The notes beneath the pieces are model-generated. The model worked only from the letters and a program-made list of their open reading frames with translations. It did no database searches and was not told the origin of the DNA. The position numbers and the translations under genes are program-made. A stretch of DNA of 64,000 nucleotides from Erythrobacter sp. SD-21. Lineage in GTDB: Bacteria; Pseudomonadota; Alphaproteobacteria; Sphingomonadales; Sphingomonadaceae. The stretch lies in assembly GCF_000181515.1 (NCBI RefSeq), contig NZ_ABCG01000002.1, forward strand, positions 248,001 to 312,000, in the 5' to 3' direction. Shown one piece after another: positions 51,212-59,775 of the stretch (the stretch's first letter is position 1; each line of letters begins with the position of its first letter).

Positions 51212-51240
51212 TTGACCAGAAGCGCGTTTGCGGCCAGCCA
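51212..51240 (+). promoter_or_regulatory. Possible promoter before the ferredoxin reductase
   Basis: TTGACC (51212-51217), 17 bases, CAGCCA, then eight bases to the ATG. Spacing is identical to that before galU, but the -10 is poor. No ribosome binding site is visible. Confidence 0.25.
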
Positions 51241-51248
51241 CCCCGCCT

Positions 51249-52475
51249 ATGGAGCATTACGACGTCGTCATCGTGGGGTCCGGGCACGGCGGCGCACAGG
51301 CTGCGATAGCCCTGCGCCAGGCTGGCCACGAGGATTCGATCCTCATGGTCAGCCGCGATCGCAACCCGCCCTACGAACGCCCGCCGCTGTCGAAGGAATA
51401 CTTCGCGGGCGACAAGCCCTTCGAGAAGATCCTCATCCGTCCCGAAGCGTTTTGGGCGGAGCGCAAGGTGACCCTGCGGCTCGGCGCGAATGTCAATGAG
51501 GTCGACTGGATGCGCCGCGTCCTGTCGCTCTCGGATGAAAGCTTGGTCAGCTATCGCAAGCTCATCTGGGCGGGCGGCGGCGATCCGCGCCGTCTTGGCT
51601 GCCCGGGCGCGGAACTGGCCGGCATCCACACCATCCGCAGCCGCCGCGACACCGACAGTTTGAAGGACGAACTCGCCGCCGGTGCACGCCGTGCGGTCGT
51701 GGTCGGCGGCGGCTATATCGGGCTTGAGGCAGCGGCGGTGCTGCGCAAGCTCGATCTGGAAGTTACCGTGGTCGAAATGCAGGACCGCGTGCTGGCCCGC
51801 GTGGCCGGCCCCGAGATCTCCGATTTCTACGCCGCCGAACATCGCAAGCAGGGCGTGGACATTCGCCTCGAAGCGGACATCGACCGGATCGAAGGCGACG
51901 GCGAGAAAGTCACTGGCGTCACCCTGTCGAGCGGCCAGACGCTGGCCTGCGAAGTGGTGATCGTCGGCATCGGCATCGTGCCCTCGGTCGGACCGCTGAT
52001 CGCCGCCGGGGCCGCGGGCACCAATGGCGTCGACGTGGACAGCTTCTGCCGCACGTCGCTCGACGATATCTACGCCATCGGCGACTGCGCCGCCCATGCC
52101 AATCCCTATGCGGACAACGCGGTGATCCGGCTGGAATCGGTCCAGAACGCGAACGACATGGCAAGCGTCGCGGCCAAGTCGATCATGGGCGACAAGCAGG
52201 ACTACGACGCGGTGCCGTGGTTCTGGTCGAACCAGTACGATTTGCGGCTTCAGACCGTCGGCATTTCGAACGACTACGACCAGTCGGTGCTGCGCGGCGA
52301 TCCCGAAGCGCGCAAGTTCAGCTTGATCTATCTCAAGGAAGGCCGCGTAATTGCGCTCGATTGCGTCAACAACACGCGCGACTATGCGCAGGGGCGCAAG
52401 CTCGTGATGAACCGCGCCGAGATCGATTCCGAGCTGCTGGCGGACACCGAAGTCCCGCTCAAGGAGATGGGCTGA
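51249..52475 (+). CDS. FAD-dependent ferredoxin (rubredoxin) reductase
   Basis: A 408-residue flavoprotein that passes electrons from NAD(P)H to a ferredoxin serving a P450 or dioxygenase. FAD is bound by VVIVGSGHGGAQAAIALRQ at the start and by DIYAIGDCAAHANPY later; NAD by RAVVVGGGYIGLEAAAVLR. NPPYERPPLSKEYFAG is typical of the class. Its likely client is the CYP153 enzyme encoded 3.4 kb downstream, but no ferredoxin gene is in the window. The frame opens earlier, but the ATG at 51249 matches family starts. Its end overlaps queG. Confidence 0.9.
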   Translation: MEHYDVVIVGSGHGGAQAAIALRQAGHEDSILMVSRDRNPPYERPPLSKEYFAGDKPFEKILIRPEAFWAERKVTLRLGANVNEVDWMRRVLSLSDESLVSYRKLIWAGGGDPRRLGCPGAELAGIHTIRSRRDTDSLKDELAAGARRAVVVGGGYIGLEAAAVLRKLDLEVTVVEMQDRVLARVAGPEISDFYAAEHRKQGVDIRLEADIDRIEGDGEKVTGVTLSSGQTLACEVVIVGIGIVPSVGPLIAAGAAGTNGVDVDSFCRTSLDDIYAIGDCAAHANPYADNAVIRLESVQNANDMASVAAKSIMGDKQDYDAVPWFWSNQYDLRLQTVGISNDYDQSVLRGDPEARKFSLIYLKEGRVIALDCVNNTRDYAQGRKLVMNRAEIDSELLADTEVPLKEMG

Positions 52476-53520
52476 GCCGTGCGGCGGCCCAGTCGGCGGC
52501 TTCGGCCACGACCGGGTTCGGATCGCAGCGCAGCTTCTCCACCTGCGCCGCCAGGGCGCCATTGCCGCTGTTGCCCGCCGCATAAAGGCAGTTGCGCACA
52601 AACCGATCCCGCCCGACGCGCTTGATCGGCGAGCCGGAAAAGAACTGCCGGAAGCCCGCATCGTCGAAATCGAGAAACTCGGCGAGGCGCGGCGCGGTCA
52701 GCTTTTCGCGCGGGGCGAGCTTGATGTGCCGGTGCGCGGCATCGGCGAACTTGTTCCACGGGCACACGGCAAGGCAATCGTCACAGCCGTAGATGCGGTT
52801 GCCCAACGCCTCGCGAAACTCTTCCGGGATCGGGCCCTTGTGCTCGATGGTGAGGTAAGAAATGCAGCGCCGCGCATCGAGCTTATAGGGCGTGGGGAAG
52901 GCATCGGTCGGGCAGGCGTCCTGGCAGGCGCGGCAGTTGCCGCACAGGTCGCGGTGGGTCTCGTCGGGCGCGAAGGGCAGCGTCGAATAGATCGCGCCGA
53001 GGAACAGCCAGCTGCCATGCTCGCGGCTGACCAGATTGGTGTGCTTGCCCTGCCAGCCGATCCCCGCCGCCTGCCCCAACGGCTTTTCCATCACCGGTGC
53101 GGTGTCAACGAAGACCTTGAGCTCGCTCTCCGGCTCCCGCTCGATCAACCACCGCGCGAGCGCCTTCAGCGCCTTCTTCACGATGTCGTGATAGTCGCGC
53201 CCTTGCGCATAGACGGAGATGCGCGCCTTCTCGGCATCTCCCTCCAGCGCCAGCGGATCGCCATCGGGCGCGTAGCTCATGCCGAGTGCGATGACGCTTT
53301 GCGCTTCGGGCCACAGGCCTTGCGGTGAGGCGCGCTGGACTTTCCGGCTTTCCATCCATTCCATCGAGCCGTGGCGCCCCTCGCCGAGCCACTCCTCGAA
53401 TCGCTCGGCGCGCAGGGGATCGGTGCCCGCCCCGGTAAAGCCGCAGGCGACGAAGCCCAGCTCGCGCGCCTTTTCCCTCAGCGCAGCCTGCAATCCCTCC
53501 AGTGACGCGGCCTTGACCAA
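52459..53520 (-). CDS. queG: Epoxyqueuosine reductase
   Basis: A 353-residue iron-sulfur, cobalamin-dependent enzyme that reduces epoxyqueuosine to queuosine in the wobble position of certain tRNAs. Two ferredoxin-type 4Fe-4S motifs are CGNCRACQDACPTDAF and CDDCLAVCPWNKFAD. The DUF1730 part has VIALGMSYAPDGDP and YAQGRDYHDIVKKALK, and the catalytic Asp lies in VDTAPVMEKPLGQAAGIGW. The HEAT-like C-terminus (LYAAGNSGNGALAAQVEKLR) is present. It converges on the ferredoxin reductase with a 17-base overlap and is divergent from the ABC transporter. Confidence 0.95.
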   Translation of the reverse strand: MVKAASLEGLQAALREKARELGFVACGFTGAGTDPLRAERFEEWLGEGRHGSMEWMESRKVQRASPQGLWPEAQSVIALGMSYAPDGDPLALEGDAEKARISVYAQGRDYHDIVKKALKALARWLIEREPESELKVFVDTAPVMEKPLGQAAGIGWQGKHTNLVSREHGSWLFLGAIYSTLPFAPDETHRDLCGNCRACQDACPTDAFPTPYKLDARRCISYLTIEHKGPIPEEFREALGNRIYGCDDCLAVCPWNKFADAAHRHIKLAPREKLTAPRLAEFLDFDDAGFRQFFSGSPIKRVGRDRFVRNCLYAAGNSGNGALAAQVEKLRCDPNPVVAEAADWAAARLSPSP

Positions 53521-53585
53521 ACTTGCTGTTGCTCCCGTTCACATCGCGCGGTTAACTCGCTCCCAGCAGGGGAGCCGGACACGCG

Positions 53586-54554
53586 ATGTCGCGAAACGAC
53601 GATCAACACAAGAACAGCCTCGCCATCGAGGCGCGCGGGCTGGTCAAGCGGTTCGACGATACGCTCGCGGTCGACGGGGTCGATATCTCCGTCCCGCAAG
53701 GCGCGATATACGGCATTCTCGGTCCCAATGGCGCGGGCAAGACCACGACACTGCGGATGCTGCTGGGCATTATCGATCCCGACGAGGGCCTGCGCCGCGT
53801 CTTCGGTCACGACCGCCCGCACGAAATCGCCAAGTGGATCGGCTATTTGCCCGAAGAACGCGGCCTCTATCCGGCGATGAAATGCGACGAGGCGATCGCC
53901 TTCATGGGCGCGCTGCGCGGGCTTTCGCTCGACGAAGGGCGCAAGCGCGGGCGCGAGTTGCTCGAAGGGCACGGGATGGGTCATGCCATCGACCGGCAGA
54001 TCCGGCAGCTCTCGAAGGGCATGGCGCAGACGGTCCAGCTGCTCGGTACGCTGGTCCATCGGCCGAAGCTGGTGGTGCTCGACGAGCCCTTCAGCGGCCT
54101 CGATGCGATCAACCAGGGCAAGCTGGAGGTCATGATCCGCGATCTGGCCAAGCAAGGCACCACGGTGATCTTCTCGACCCACGTGATCCACCACGCCGAA
54201 CGGCTGTGCAACGATGTCGCCATAATCGCCGGGGGCCGCGTGCCCTATGCCGGCTCGGTCGATGCCGCGCGCGATCGCATTCCGGCGCAGGTCCGCCTCG
54301 AAACGCAACGCGCCAAGGGCGACTGGCGCAGCGCCCTGCCCGCCGATGCCCGCCACGACGCTAAGGAAGGCGGCGGACATTTCTGGTATTTCCCGATCCC
54401 CGAAAGCGGGATCGAAGCGCTGCTCAAGCGCCTGATCGACGGCGAGGCGGGCATTCTCTCGCTCTCGATCGAACGCGCCGGCCTGCATGACGCCTTTGTC
54501 GAGATCGCGGGCGCAGCCGCGGCACGCCAACTGGAAGCGGAGGCCACCACATGA
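53586..54554 (+). CDS. ABC transporter ATP-binding protein (NatA-like)
   Basis: A 322-residue ATPase. Walker A is LGPNGAGKTTTLRM, the signature is LSKGMAQTVQLLG, Walker B is LVVLDEPFSGLD, and the switch His is in STHVIHHAERL. A C-terminal DUF4162-like extension (from about residue 230) is typical of drug or sodium exporters of the NatA type. It overlaps the permease gene by four bases. Efflux of a toxic compound or lipid is the likely role; the substrate is unknown. Confidence 0.93.
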   Translation: MSRNDDQHKNSLAIEARGLVKRFDDTLAVDGVDISVPQGAIYGILGPNGAGKTTTLRMLLGIIDPDEGLRRVFGHDRPHEIAKWIGYLPEERGLYPAMKCDEAIAFMGALRGLSLDEGRKRGRELLEGHGMGHAIDRQIRQLSKGMAQTVQLLGTLVHRPKLVVLDEPFSGLDAINQGKLEVMIRDLAKQGTTVIFSTHVIHHAERLCNDVAIIAGGRVPYAGSVDAARDRIPAQVRLETQRAKGDWRSALPADARHDAKEGGGHFWYFPIPESGIEALLKRLIDGEAGILSLSIERAGLHDAFVEIAGAAAARQLEAEATT

Positions 54555-55789
54555 GCGGCGAGCACCAGGCCTCGCGCCTGTCCTTCTTCGAAGCGGCCTG
54601 GGTTGTCGCGCGGCGCGACTTCAGGGCAATCCTGTTCAGCCGCGCCTTCTTCTTTTTCCTCTTGGGTCCGCTCTTTCCGCTCGTGGTCGGCGGGCTTGCG
54701 GGAGGGATCGGCGGACAGGTCCAGCGCGAGGCGATCGTCAATTCGATCGCGCTCGCCATGGCCGATACGGACAACGAGGCACTTCTGGCCGCGCGACAGA
54801 CTGCGCGTGAAACGGTCGACGGCCTCCCCGAACTCGTCGTGATCGAAAGCAGCGTGCGCGATGCTCCGGACTTCTCGCCCGAAACCGTGCTGCGCACCTC
54901 GGACTACGCTGTTGTCGTCACCGGCACGCCGGAAGAGCCCGAATTGACGGGCACGCAGCTGCAAATCGACCGCTGGGACGGGCCAGTCTCCTTGCTCTCC
55001 GCCATGACGACGGGGGCGACGCCCACAAGCTACCCCGAGGTGACCGAGAACGTGCTTGCGACTACCGCCTCGGCGGCCAAGTCCAACCGCATTCGCACCG
55101 CGCAGGCGGGGCAGTTGCTGCTGTTCCTGCTGATGATGCTGCTCGCCGGTATGGTGCTTTCCAATCTCGTGGAGGAGAAGGCCAACAAGGTCATCGAGGT
55201 GCTCGCCGCAGCGATCCCGATGGACAGCGTGTTCTTCGGCAAGCTCTTCGCCATGCTGGGGGTGAGCTTCGTCGGCATTGCGGTCTGGGGCCTGTTCGGG
55301 GCCGGGATCGGTGCGCTGGCGGGCGAGGCCATGCCGACACTGGCCGAACCGGCGCTCGGCTGGCCGGTCTTCATCCTGCTTGGGATCGCCTATTTCGCCA
55401 TGGGCTACCTCATCCTTGGCTCGCTCTTCCTCACCATCGGCGGCATGGCGACCACCGTGCGCGAGGTGCAGACCCTTTCCATGCCGGTGACCATGGCGCA
55501 GCTGCTGGTGTTCTTCCTCGCCGCCTATTCGATGACCAGCCCCGGCTCTCCGCTGGAGCTGACCGCGGCGATCTTCCCGCTCTCCTCGCCCTTCGCCATG
55601 CTGGCCCGCGCGGCGCAATCCGCCGAGCTATGGCCGCATGTCCTCGCCCTCGCCTGGCAAGCGCTGTGCGTGGCGATCTTCGTGAAAGCGGGGGCGACCC
55701 TGTTCCGCAGGCGGGTGATGAAATCGGGCAAGGGCGGACGCGGCGTGAAGGGGCGGGTCGGCAGCACCGCGCCCGCCGATCCCGCCTGA
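54551..55789 (+). CDS. ABC-2 type permease (NatB-like)
   Basis: A 412-residue membrane protein with one N-terminal segment (residues 32-55), a large extracytoplasmic domain (about 60-185) and five C-terminal segments starting at GQLLLFLLMMLLAGMVLSNL. VEEKANKVIEVLAAAIPMDS is the hallmark coupling helix of NatB-type exporters. It forms one transporter with the ATPase encoded upstream, with which it overlaps. The C-terminus ends in a basic tail. The CYP153 promoter region begins right after. Confidence 0.92.
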   Translation: MSGEHQASRLSFFEAAWVVARRDFRAILFSRAFFFFLLGPLFPLVVGGLAGGIGGQVQREAIVNSIALAMADTDNEALLAARQTARETVDGLPELVVIESSVRDAPDFSPETVLRTSDYAVVVTGTPEEPELTGTQLQIDRWDGPVSLLSAMTTGATPTSYPEVTENVLATTASAAKSNRIRTAQAGQLLLFLLMMLLAGMVLSNLVEEKANKVIEVLAAAIPMDSVFFGKLFAMLGVSFVGIAVWGLFGAGIGALAGEAMPTLAEPALGWPVFILLGIAYFAMGYLILGSLFLTIGGMATTVREVQTLSMPVTMAQLLVFFLAAYSMTSPGSPLELTAAIFPLSSPFAMLARAAQSAELWPHVLALAWQALCVAIFVKAGATLFRRRVMKSGKGGRGVKGRVGSTAPADPA

Positions 55790-55851
55790 TCGTCGCCTTC
55801 ATGCAAGACTCTCCGGCGACCCTGCATTAGGTTCGCTTTTGCAACGCACTA

Positions 55852-55866
55852 TTGACACGCCTGTCA
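55852..55866 (+). promoter_or_regulatory. TetR-type operator overlapping a -35 element, before CYP153
   Basis: A consensus -35, TTGACA (55852-55857), overlaps the inverted repeat TGACA-CGCC-TGTCA (55853-55866). Such 14-base palindromes are typical TetR-family operators and would block RNA polymerase. A -10 is not obvious. The half CTGACAGG (reverse complement) recurs before the acyl-CoA synthetase at 26038-26045. Confidence 0.5.
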
Positions 55867-55901
55867 GTTAAGGCAGGATGCGGGGCGAAGAGGAGAGAAC
55901 C

Positions 55902-57242
55902 ATGGCCACAGCTGCCGTCACCCGGCCCGAATGCCGCATGTCCCCCACCGCTTACGAAGCGCTCAAGAAGCATTTCGAAGAGCATCCGGAGGAACGGCCG
56001 GATCATCCGCACAAATGGGACGTCAGCCGCAGCGATATCTACGCCGACAACACCTGGCAGCCGATATTCAAGGAGATGCGCGAATCCGGGCCGCTTCATT
56101 ACATTCCGGAAAGCCCCTTCGGCCCCTATTGGGCGGTCGTCGGACACAAGGCGATTCAGCATATCGAGGCGCTGCCGGAGGTGTTCTCCTCCAGCTGGGA
56201 GCATGGCGGGATCACCATCCTCAATCGGCTGACCGAGGAAGAACTGGCCGAGAGCGGCGTGGGCGACCGGCGCGAACTGCCGATGTTCATCGCCATGGAC
56301 CGCCCGCAGCACACCGGCCAGCGCCGCACGGTGGCGCCCAAGTTCACGCCTTCGGGCATGGCCGAAATGGAAGGCGAGATCCGCGCACGCACCGGCGAAC
56401 TGCTCGATTCGCTGCCGCGTGGCGAGGTGTTCGACTGGGTCGACAAGGTCTCGATCGAGCTGACCACCGGGATGCTCGCCATCCTCTTCGGCTTCCCCTG
56501 GGAAGACCGCCGCCTGCTGACCTTCTGGTCCGACTGGTCGGGCGATACCGAGCTGGCCACGGTGCGCTCGCTCGACGAGATGCGCTGGGGCTTCCTCCAC
56601 GAGATGGCGGCCTATTTCCAGTCGCTATGGATCGAACGCACCCATGACAAGGAACCGGGCGACGATCTCATCTCGATGATGATCCATTCGGACGCGATGA
56701 ACCAGATGCGGCCCGAGGAGTTCATGGGCAATCTCGTCCTGCTGATTGTGGGCGGCAACGACACCACACGCAATTCGATGAGCGGGATCATCTACCAGCT
56801 CGACAAGAACCCCGACCAGCGCAAGCTGTTCGAACAGCAGCCCGACCTCATCCCCAACGCAGTGCAGGAAATCCTGCGCATGCAGACGCCGCTGGCGCAT
56901 ATGCGCCGCACCTGCACCGAGAACACCGAGGTCTTCGGCCAGCACATCAAGGCGGGTGACAAAGTGGTGCTTTGGTATCTTTCCGCCAATCGCGACGAGC
57001 AGGTCTTCGAGAACCCCGACAAGCTCGACATCACCCGCGAGAACGCGCGGCGCCACATCGCCTTCGGCTACGGCATCCACCGCTGCGTGGGCGCGCGGCT
57101 GGCCGAGCTGCAACTGCGGGTCCTCCTTGAAGAGCTGCACAAGCGCCGCATGCGCGTCCATGTCGCGGGCGATATCGAACGTGTGCGCGCCAACTTCGTG
57201 CACGGCTTCCGCAAGCTCGAAGTCGAGATTACCGAGTTCTGA
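55902..57242 (+). CDS. CYP153-type cytochrome P450 alkane hydroxylase
   Basis: A 446-residue P450 with features of the CYP153 family of terminal alkane/fatty acid hydroxylases. These are GPYWAVVGHKAIQHIEALPE, the B-C region FIAMDRPQHTGQRRTVAPKF, the I-helix IVGGNDTTRNSMSG, the ExxR region VQEILRMQTPLAHMRRT and the heme loop HIAFGYGIHRCVGARLAELQ. LILLY-type membrane parts are absent, so it is soluble. AGGAG precedes the ATG by six bases. Expected partners are a 2Fe-2S ferredoxin (not seen) and the reductase at 51249. A palindromic operator overlaps the promoter. Confidence 0.92.
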   Translation: MATAAVTRPECRMSPTAYEALKKHFEEHPEERPDHPHKWDVSRSDIYADNTWQPIFKEMRESGPLHYIPESPFGPYWAVVGHKAIQHIEALPEVFSSSWEHGGITILNRLTEEELAESGVGDRRELPMFIAMDRPQHTGQRRTVAPKFTPSGMAEMEGEIRARTGELLDSLPRGEVFDWVDKVSIELTTGMLAILFGFPWEDRRLLTFWSDWSGDTELATVRSLDEMRWGFLHEMAAYFQSLWIERTHDKEPGDDLISMMIHSDAMNQMRPEEFMGNLVLLIVGGNDTTRNSMSGIIYQLDKNPDQRKLFEQQPDLIPNAVQEILRMQTPLAHMRRTCTENTEVFGQHIKAGDKVVLWYLSANRDEQVFENPDKLDITRENARRHIAFGYGIHRCVGARLAELQLRVLLEELHKRRMRVHVAGDIERVRANFVHGFRKLEVEITEF

Positions 57243-57292
57243 AGTAACCGTTCGGGCATTCGGCACGTATTCAGGGGCAGGAGGCTATACAT

Positions 57293-57793
57293 ATGCCCAT
57301 GACCGACACCCGACCGAACCGCCGCTCCTTCCTCGGACTGCTGGGGTCCGGCGTCGCTGCGACGACGCTGGCCGCCTGCGGTTCGCGCGAGGCGCAGGCG
57401 CGCGATTACCCCGTCTCGCTAAGCGAAGCGCAATGGCGCAAGAAGCTCACCAAGAGCGAGTATTACGTGTTGCGCGACGCGGGCACCGAACGGGCCTATT
57501 CCTCGCCCCTGAACGACGAGAAGCGCGCCGGGACCTTTATCTGCGCGGGCTGCGGCAACGCGCTCTACAGCTCGAAGACGAAATACGATTCGGGCACCGG
57601 CTGGCCGAGTTTCTGGAAGAGCCTGCCCGGCGCGGTGGACACGAGCACGGACTACAAGATCGGCTATCCGCGCACCGAAGTGCACTGCGCCGATTGCGGC
57701 GGCCATCTGGGGCATATCTTCAACGATGGCCCCAAGCCGACCGGCAAGCGGCACTGCATCAACGGCGTGGCGATGGACTTCCGGACCGCCTGA
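57293..57793 (+). CDS. msrB: Peptide-methionine (R)-S-oxide reductase, Tat-exported
   Basis: A 166-residue MsrB repairing oxidised methionine in proteins. The N-terminus has a twin-arginine signal (NRRSFLGLLGSGVAATTLAAC) in which Cys29 could also be a lipobox cysteine, so it may be a periplasmic lipoprotein. Zinc is held by CAGCGN and CADCGGHLGH; the catalytic cysteine is in GKRHCINGVAM. GYPRTEVHC is standard. AGGAGG stands eight bases before the ATG. An exported MsrB probably protects envelope proteins from oxidants. Confidence 0.94.
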   Translation: MPMTDTRPNRRSFLGLLGSGVAATTLAACGSREAQARDYPVSLSEAQWRKKLTKSEYYVLRDAGTERAYSSPLNDEKRAGTFICAGCGNALYSSKTKYDSGTGWPSFWKSLPGAVDTSTDYKIGYPRTEVHCADCGGHLGHIFNDGPKPTGKRHCINGVAMDFRTA

Positions 57794-57810
57794 TCCGGCA
57801 GAAACAATTC

Positions 57811-58452
57811 TCAGGCCGCGTCGGGCGTCTGCTCGAGCATGACCGGGCACTGCACAGAGGCCGCCATGAGCGCAAATTCGCGCAAGGACAGTGTGTTGTC
57901 GAACACCAGCCCGTAATTGGCGTCCTTGCGCCAGCGCACCTTGGCGCGGGTCTCGGGGAAGTGATCCCCGGCGACGCGCAGCGCCTGGTCGATGGCAAAG
58001 GCCGCATCGCATTCTACCCGCGCGCCCTGCTGCGACATGTTGACCGTCACTGCCTCCCCGCTCGCCGAGAGCGACGAAAGCGTCAGCGGGATGGCGATAT
58101 TGAGCCGCAACTGGCGCTTGGGGAAGTTCCACGTTTCGTAAATGAGTCGCTCGACAGTGACCGGCCGGTCGAACTGGTAGCTCGCTTCGAAACCCTCGCG
58201 CCGCGTCTCGGTGATCTCGTAGGTCTCACCGTTCTGCAATTCCAACGCGATAGTACGGTCGTTCGGCAGGGCATGGAAGGTGCGCAACGAGATTCCGGTG
58301 GCCGAAACATCGCGGATGACGCAGATGAATTCGCCCTGTCCGCAGACCAGCTTGGCCGCGCGAATCAGGGAGGTGTATCGCGGCTTTGAACGCCGATCGA
58401 CCTCGACCTCTTCAATATTTTCGTCCGCGCGGAAACCAGCGGAATATTCCAT
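57811..58452 (-). CDS. PilZ-domain protein (possibly two PilZ domains)
   Basis: A 213-residue protein. The first PilZ domain shows the c-di-GMP-binding RxxxR and DxSxxG motifs as DRRSKPRYTSL and VIRDVSATGISLR. A second, more divergent one has KRQLRLNIAIPLTL and VNMSQQGARVEC, with Asn replacing the Asp. It probably binds cyclic di-GMP through the first domain and acts on motility, surface polysaccharide or cell-cycle targets. It lies alone between msrB (convergent, 17 bases) and tRNA-Leu on the same strand. Confidence 0.85.
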   Translation of the reverse strand: MEYSAGFRADENIEEVEVDRRSKPRYTSLIRAAKLVCGQGEFICVIRDVSATGISLRTFHALPNDRTIALELQNGETYEITETRREGFEASYQFDRPVTVERLIYETWNFPKRQLRLNIAIPLTLSSLSASGEAVTVNMSQQGARVECDAAFAIDQALRVAGDHFPETRAKVRWRKDANYGLVFDNTLSLREFALMAASVQCPVMLEQTPDAA

Positions 58453-58645
58453 TACGTGCGTACCCCCAAAGTCGGGGAAGGAGAATGCCTTCCGCCAGCC
58501 TTCTTGGACCAGCGCCCCTGTTGAGCCGTTTAGTACGAACCTAGGGATTAATACTCAGGGAAGGCGAATGGTTAACCTGTCAGCCATTCCGACACTCGCC
58601 AGCGCAAGTCGTTGAATTTACGAGCGGGCGCCTGTGGGCTGCCGG

Positions 58646-58727
58646 TGCGGGTGGTGGGACTCGAACCCACACGCCCAAAGGACAGGGGATTTTAAGTCCC
58701 CGGCGTCTACCATTCCGCCACACCCGC
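58646..58727 (-). tRNA. tRNA-Leu (anticodon UAA)
   Basis: The minus strand folds as a complete cloverleaf. The acceptor GCGGGTG pairs with CACCCGC, the anticodon stem GGGGA/TCCCC encloses loop CTTAAAA (anticodon TAA at 58694-58692), there is a variable arm TGTCCTTTGGGCG as in class II tRNAs, and the T arm is TGGGTTCGAGTCCCA. The discriminator is A and the CCA is not encoded in full. It reads the rare UUA leucine codon and is the only tRNA gene seen. Confidence 0.93.
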
Positions 58728-58801
58728 TGTCCGGCAAGTCGGCTGGTTAGAGAATCGGAGGATGTGCTGCAATCGCCAAGTTGGGCGAGGGGACGTGCGG
58801 C

Positions 58802-59083
58802 TCAATTCTCGTTGAGTCGCTCGCGGATTTCCTTGCCCGGCTTGAAGTACGGGACCTTCTTGGCTGGGACATCGACGACTTCGCCCGTGCGCGGGTTGCG
58901 GCCCTGGCGTGCCTGCCGCTCGCGGGTGGAGAAAGCTCCGAAGCCGCGCAGTTCCACGCGACCGCCTTCGGTCAGTCGCTGGGAGATTTCCTCGAAGAAG
59001 ATATCGACCACCTGCTCAACCTCTTCGGCCCGCAGGTCGGAATTGTCCTCGGCTATCGCGGTGAGAAGTTCGGATCGGATCAT
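58802..59083 (-). CDS. ihfB: Integration host factor beta subunit
   Basis: A 93-residue DNA-bending protein of the HU/IHF family. [54 protein letters not shown] and [19 protein letters not shown] match IHF beta, including the DNA-intercalating proline in the arm. Two ATGs are in tandem (59086 and 59083); the second has better spacing from GGGAG. IHF works with an alpha subunit (ihfA, not here) in replication, recombination and transcription. Confidence 0.93.
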   Translation of the reverse strand: MIRSELLTAIAEDNSDLRAEEVEQVVDIFFEEISQRLTEGGRVELRGFGAFSTRERQARQGRNPRTGEVVDVPAKKVPYFKPGKEIRERLNEN

Positions 59084-59244
59084 CATGCGCTCTCCCGGTC
59101 GCCGTGCAGGGCGATCGTCAAAACTCTGTTAGCGGCCCTGCCGGGCAGCGCCGAGACGCACCCCTATCCCGCCTAAGTGGCAGAATGCGGGGCTTTCCGC
59201 AAGTTCCGAGATGGGGCAGGCGCTATTCATGCCACCGGCTGGTG

Positions 59245-59586
59245 TCACGCGTCGGTCAGCAATTCCGCAGGGGCGATACCGAGCCGGTCCATCCGCTCGC
59301 GGATCTCGGGCCATTCCTCCTTGAGGAAACTTTCGCGTTCACGCTGGCGCAGTACGGACGCTGCGCCATCGGCCACGTACATGCCCACCCCGCGCTGCAC
59401 TTCGACGAGACCGTCGTTCTGGAACTGCTGGTAGGCCTTGGCCACGGTCAGGGGGTTCGCGCCCTGCTCCGCCGCGAGAGCCCGGACCGACGGCAGCATT
59501 TCGCCTTCCTTGTAGCGTCCGTCGATGATGGCCGCCGCGATCATGTCGCGCAGCTTGAGATAGACGGGCTTGGACTGGTTGCTCAT
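59245..59586 (-). CDS. GntR family regulator, YtrA subfamily
   Basis: A 113-residue regulator. A winged HTH (KPVYLKLRDMIAAAIIDGRY, LPSVRALAAEQGANPLTVAK, GLVEVQRGVGMYV) is followed by a short C-terminal helical tail, the size typical of the YtrA subfamily rather than FadR or HutC. YtrA members usually sense small molecules and control a linked ABC transporter or their own gene; the gene diverges from the POT transporter, 189 bases away, which it may control. TATTAT on the minus strand (about 59625) resembles a -10. Confidence 0.9.
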   Translation of the reverse strand: MSNQSKPVYLKLRDMIAAAIIDGRYKEGEMLPSVRALAAEQGANPLTVAKAYQQFQNDGLVEVQRGVGMYVADGAASVLRQRERESFLKEEWPEIRERMDRLGIAPAELLTDA

Positions 59587-59775
59587 GACGGATTCCCGGA
59601 CAGCGAATAGTGCATCAGTGCCATAATACAGCGCGGCGCGCAAGGTTCCCTCAAATGTGGTCGCGCCTGTAACTAATGCTTCACATGAGCGCGCGAACCG
59701 CTAGGGTGCGCGCTTTCCAGGGAAGGGGCCAAGCGAAAGCGACGCCGCCAAAATAAAAAGAGGGACACCGATCTT

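Noticed and set aside
48644-51241. An 865-codon frame antisense to the NAD-glutamate dehydrogenase
   Set aside because: Antisense shadow without start signal or domains.
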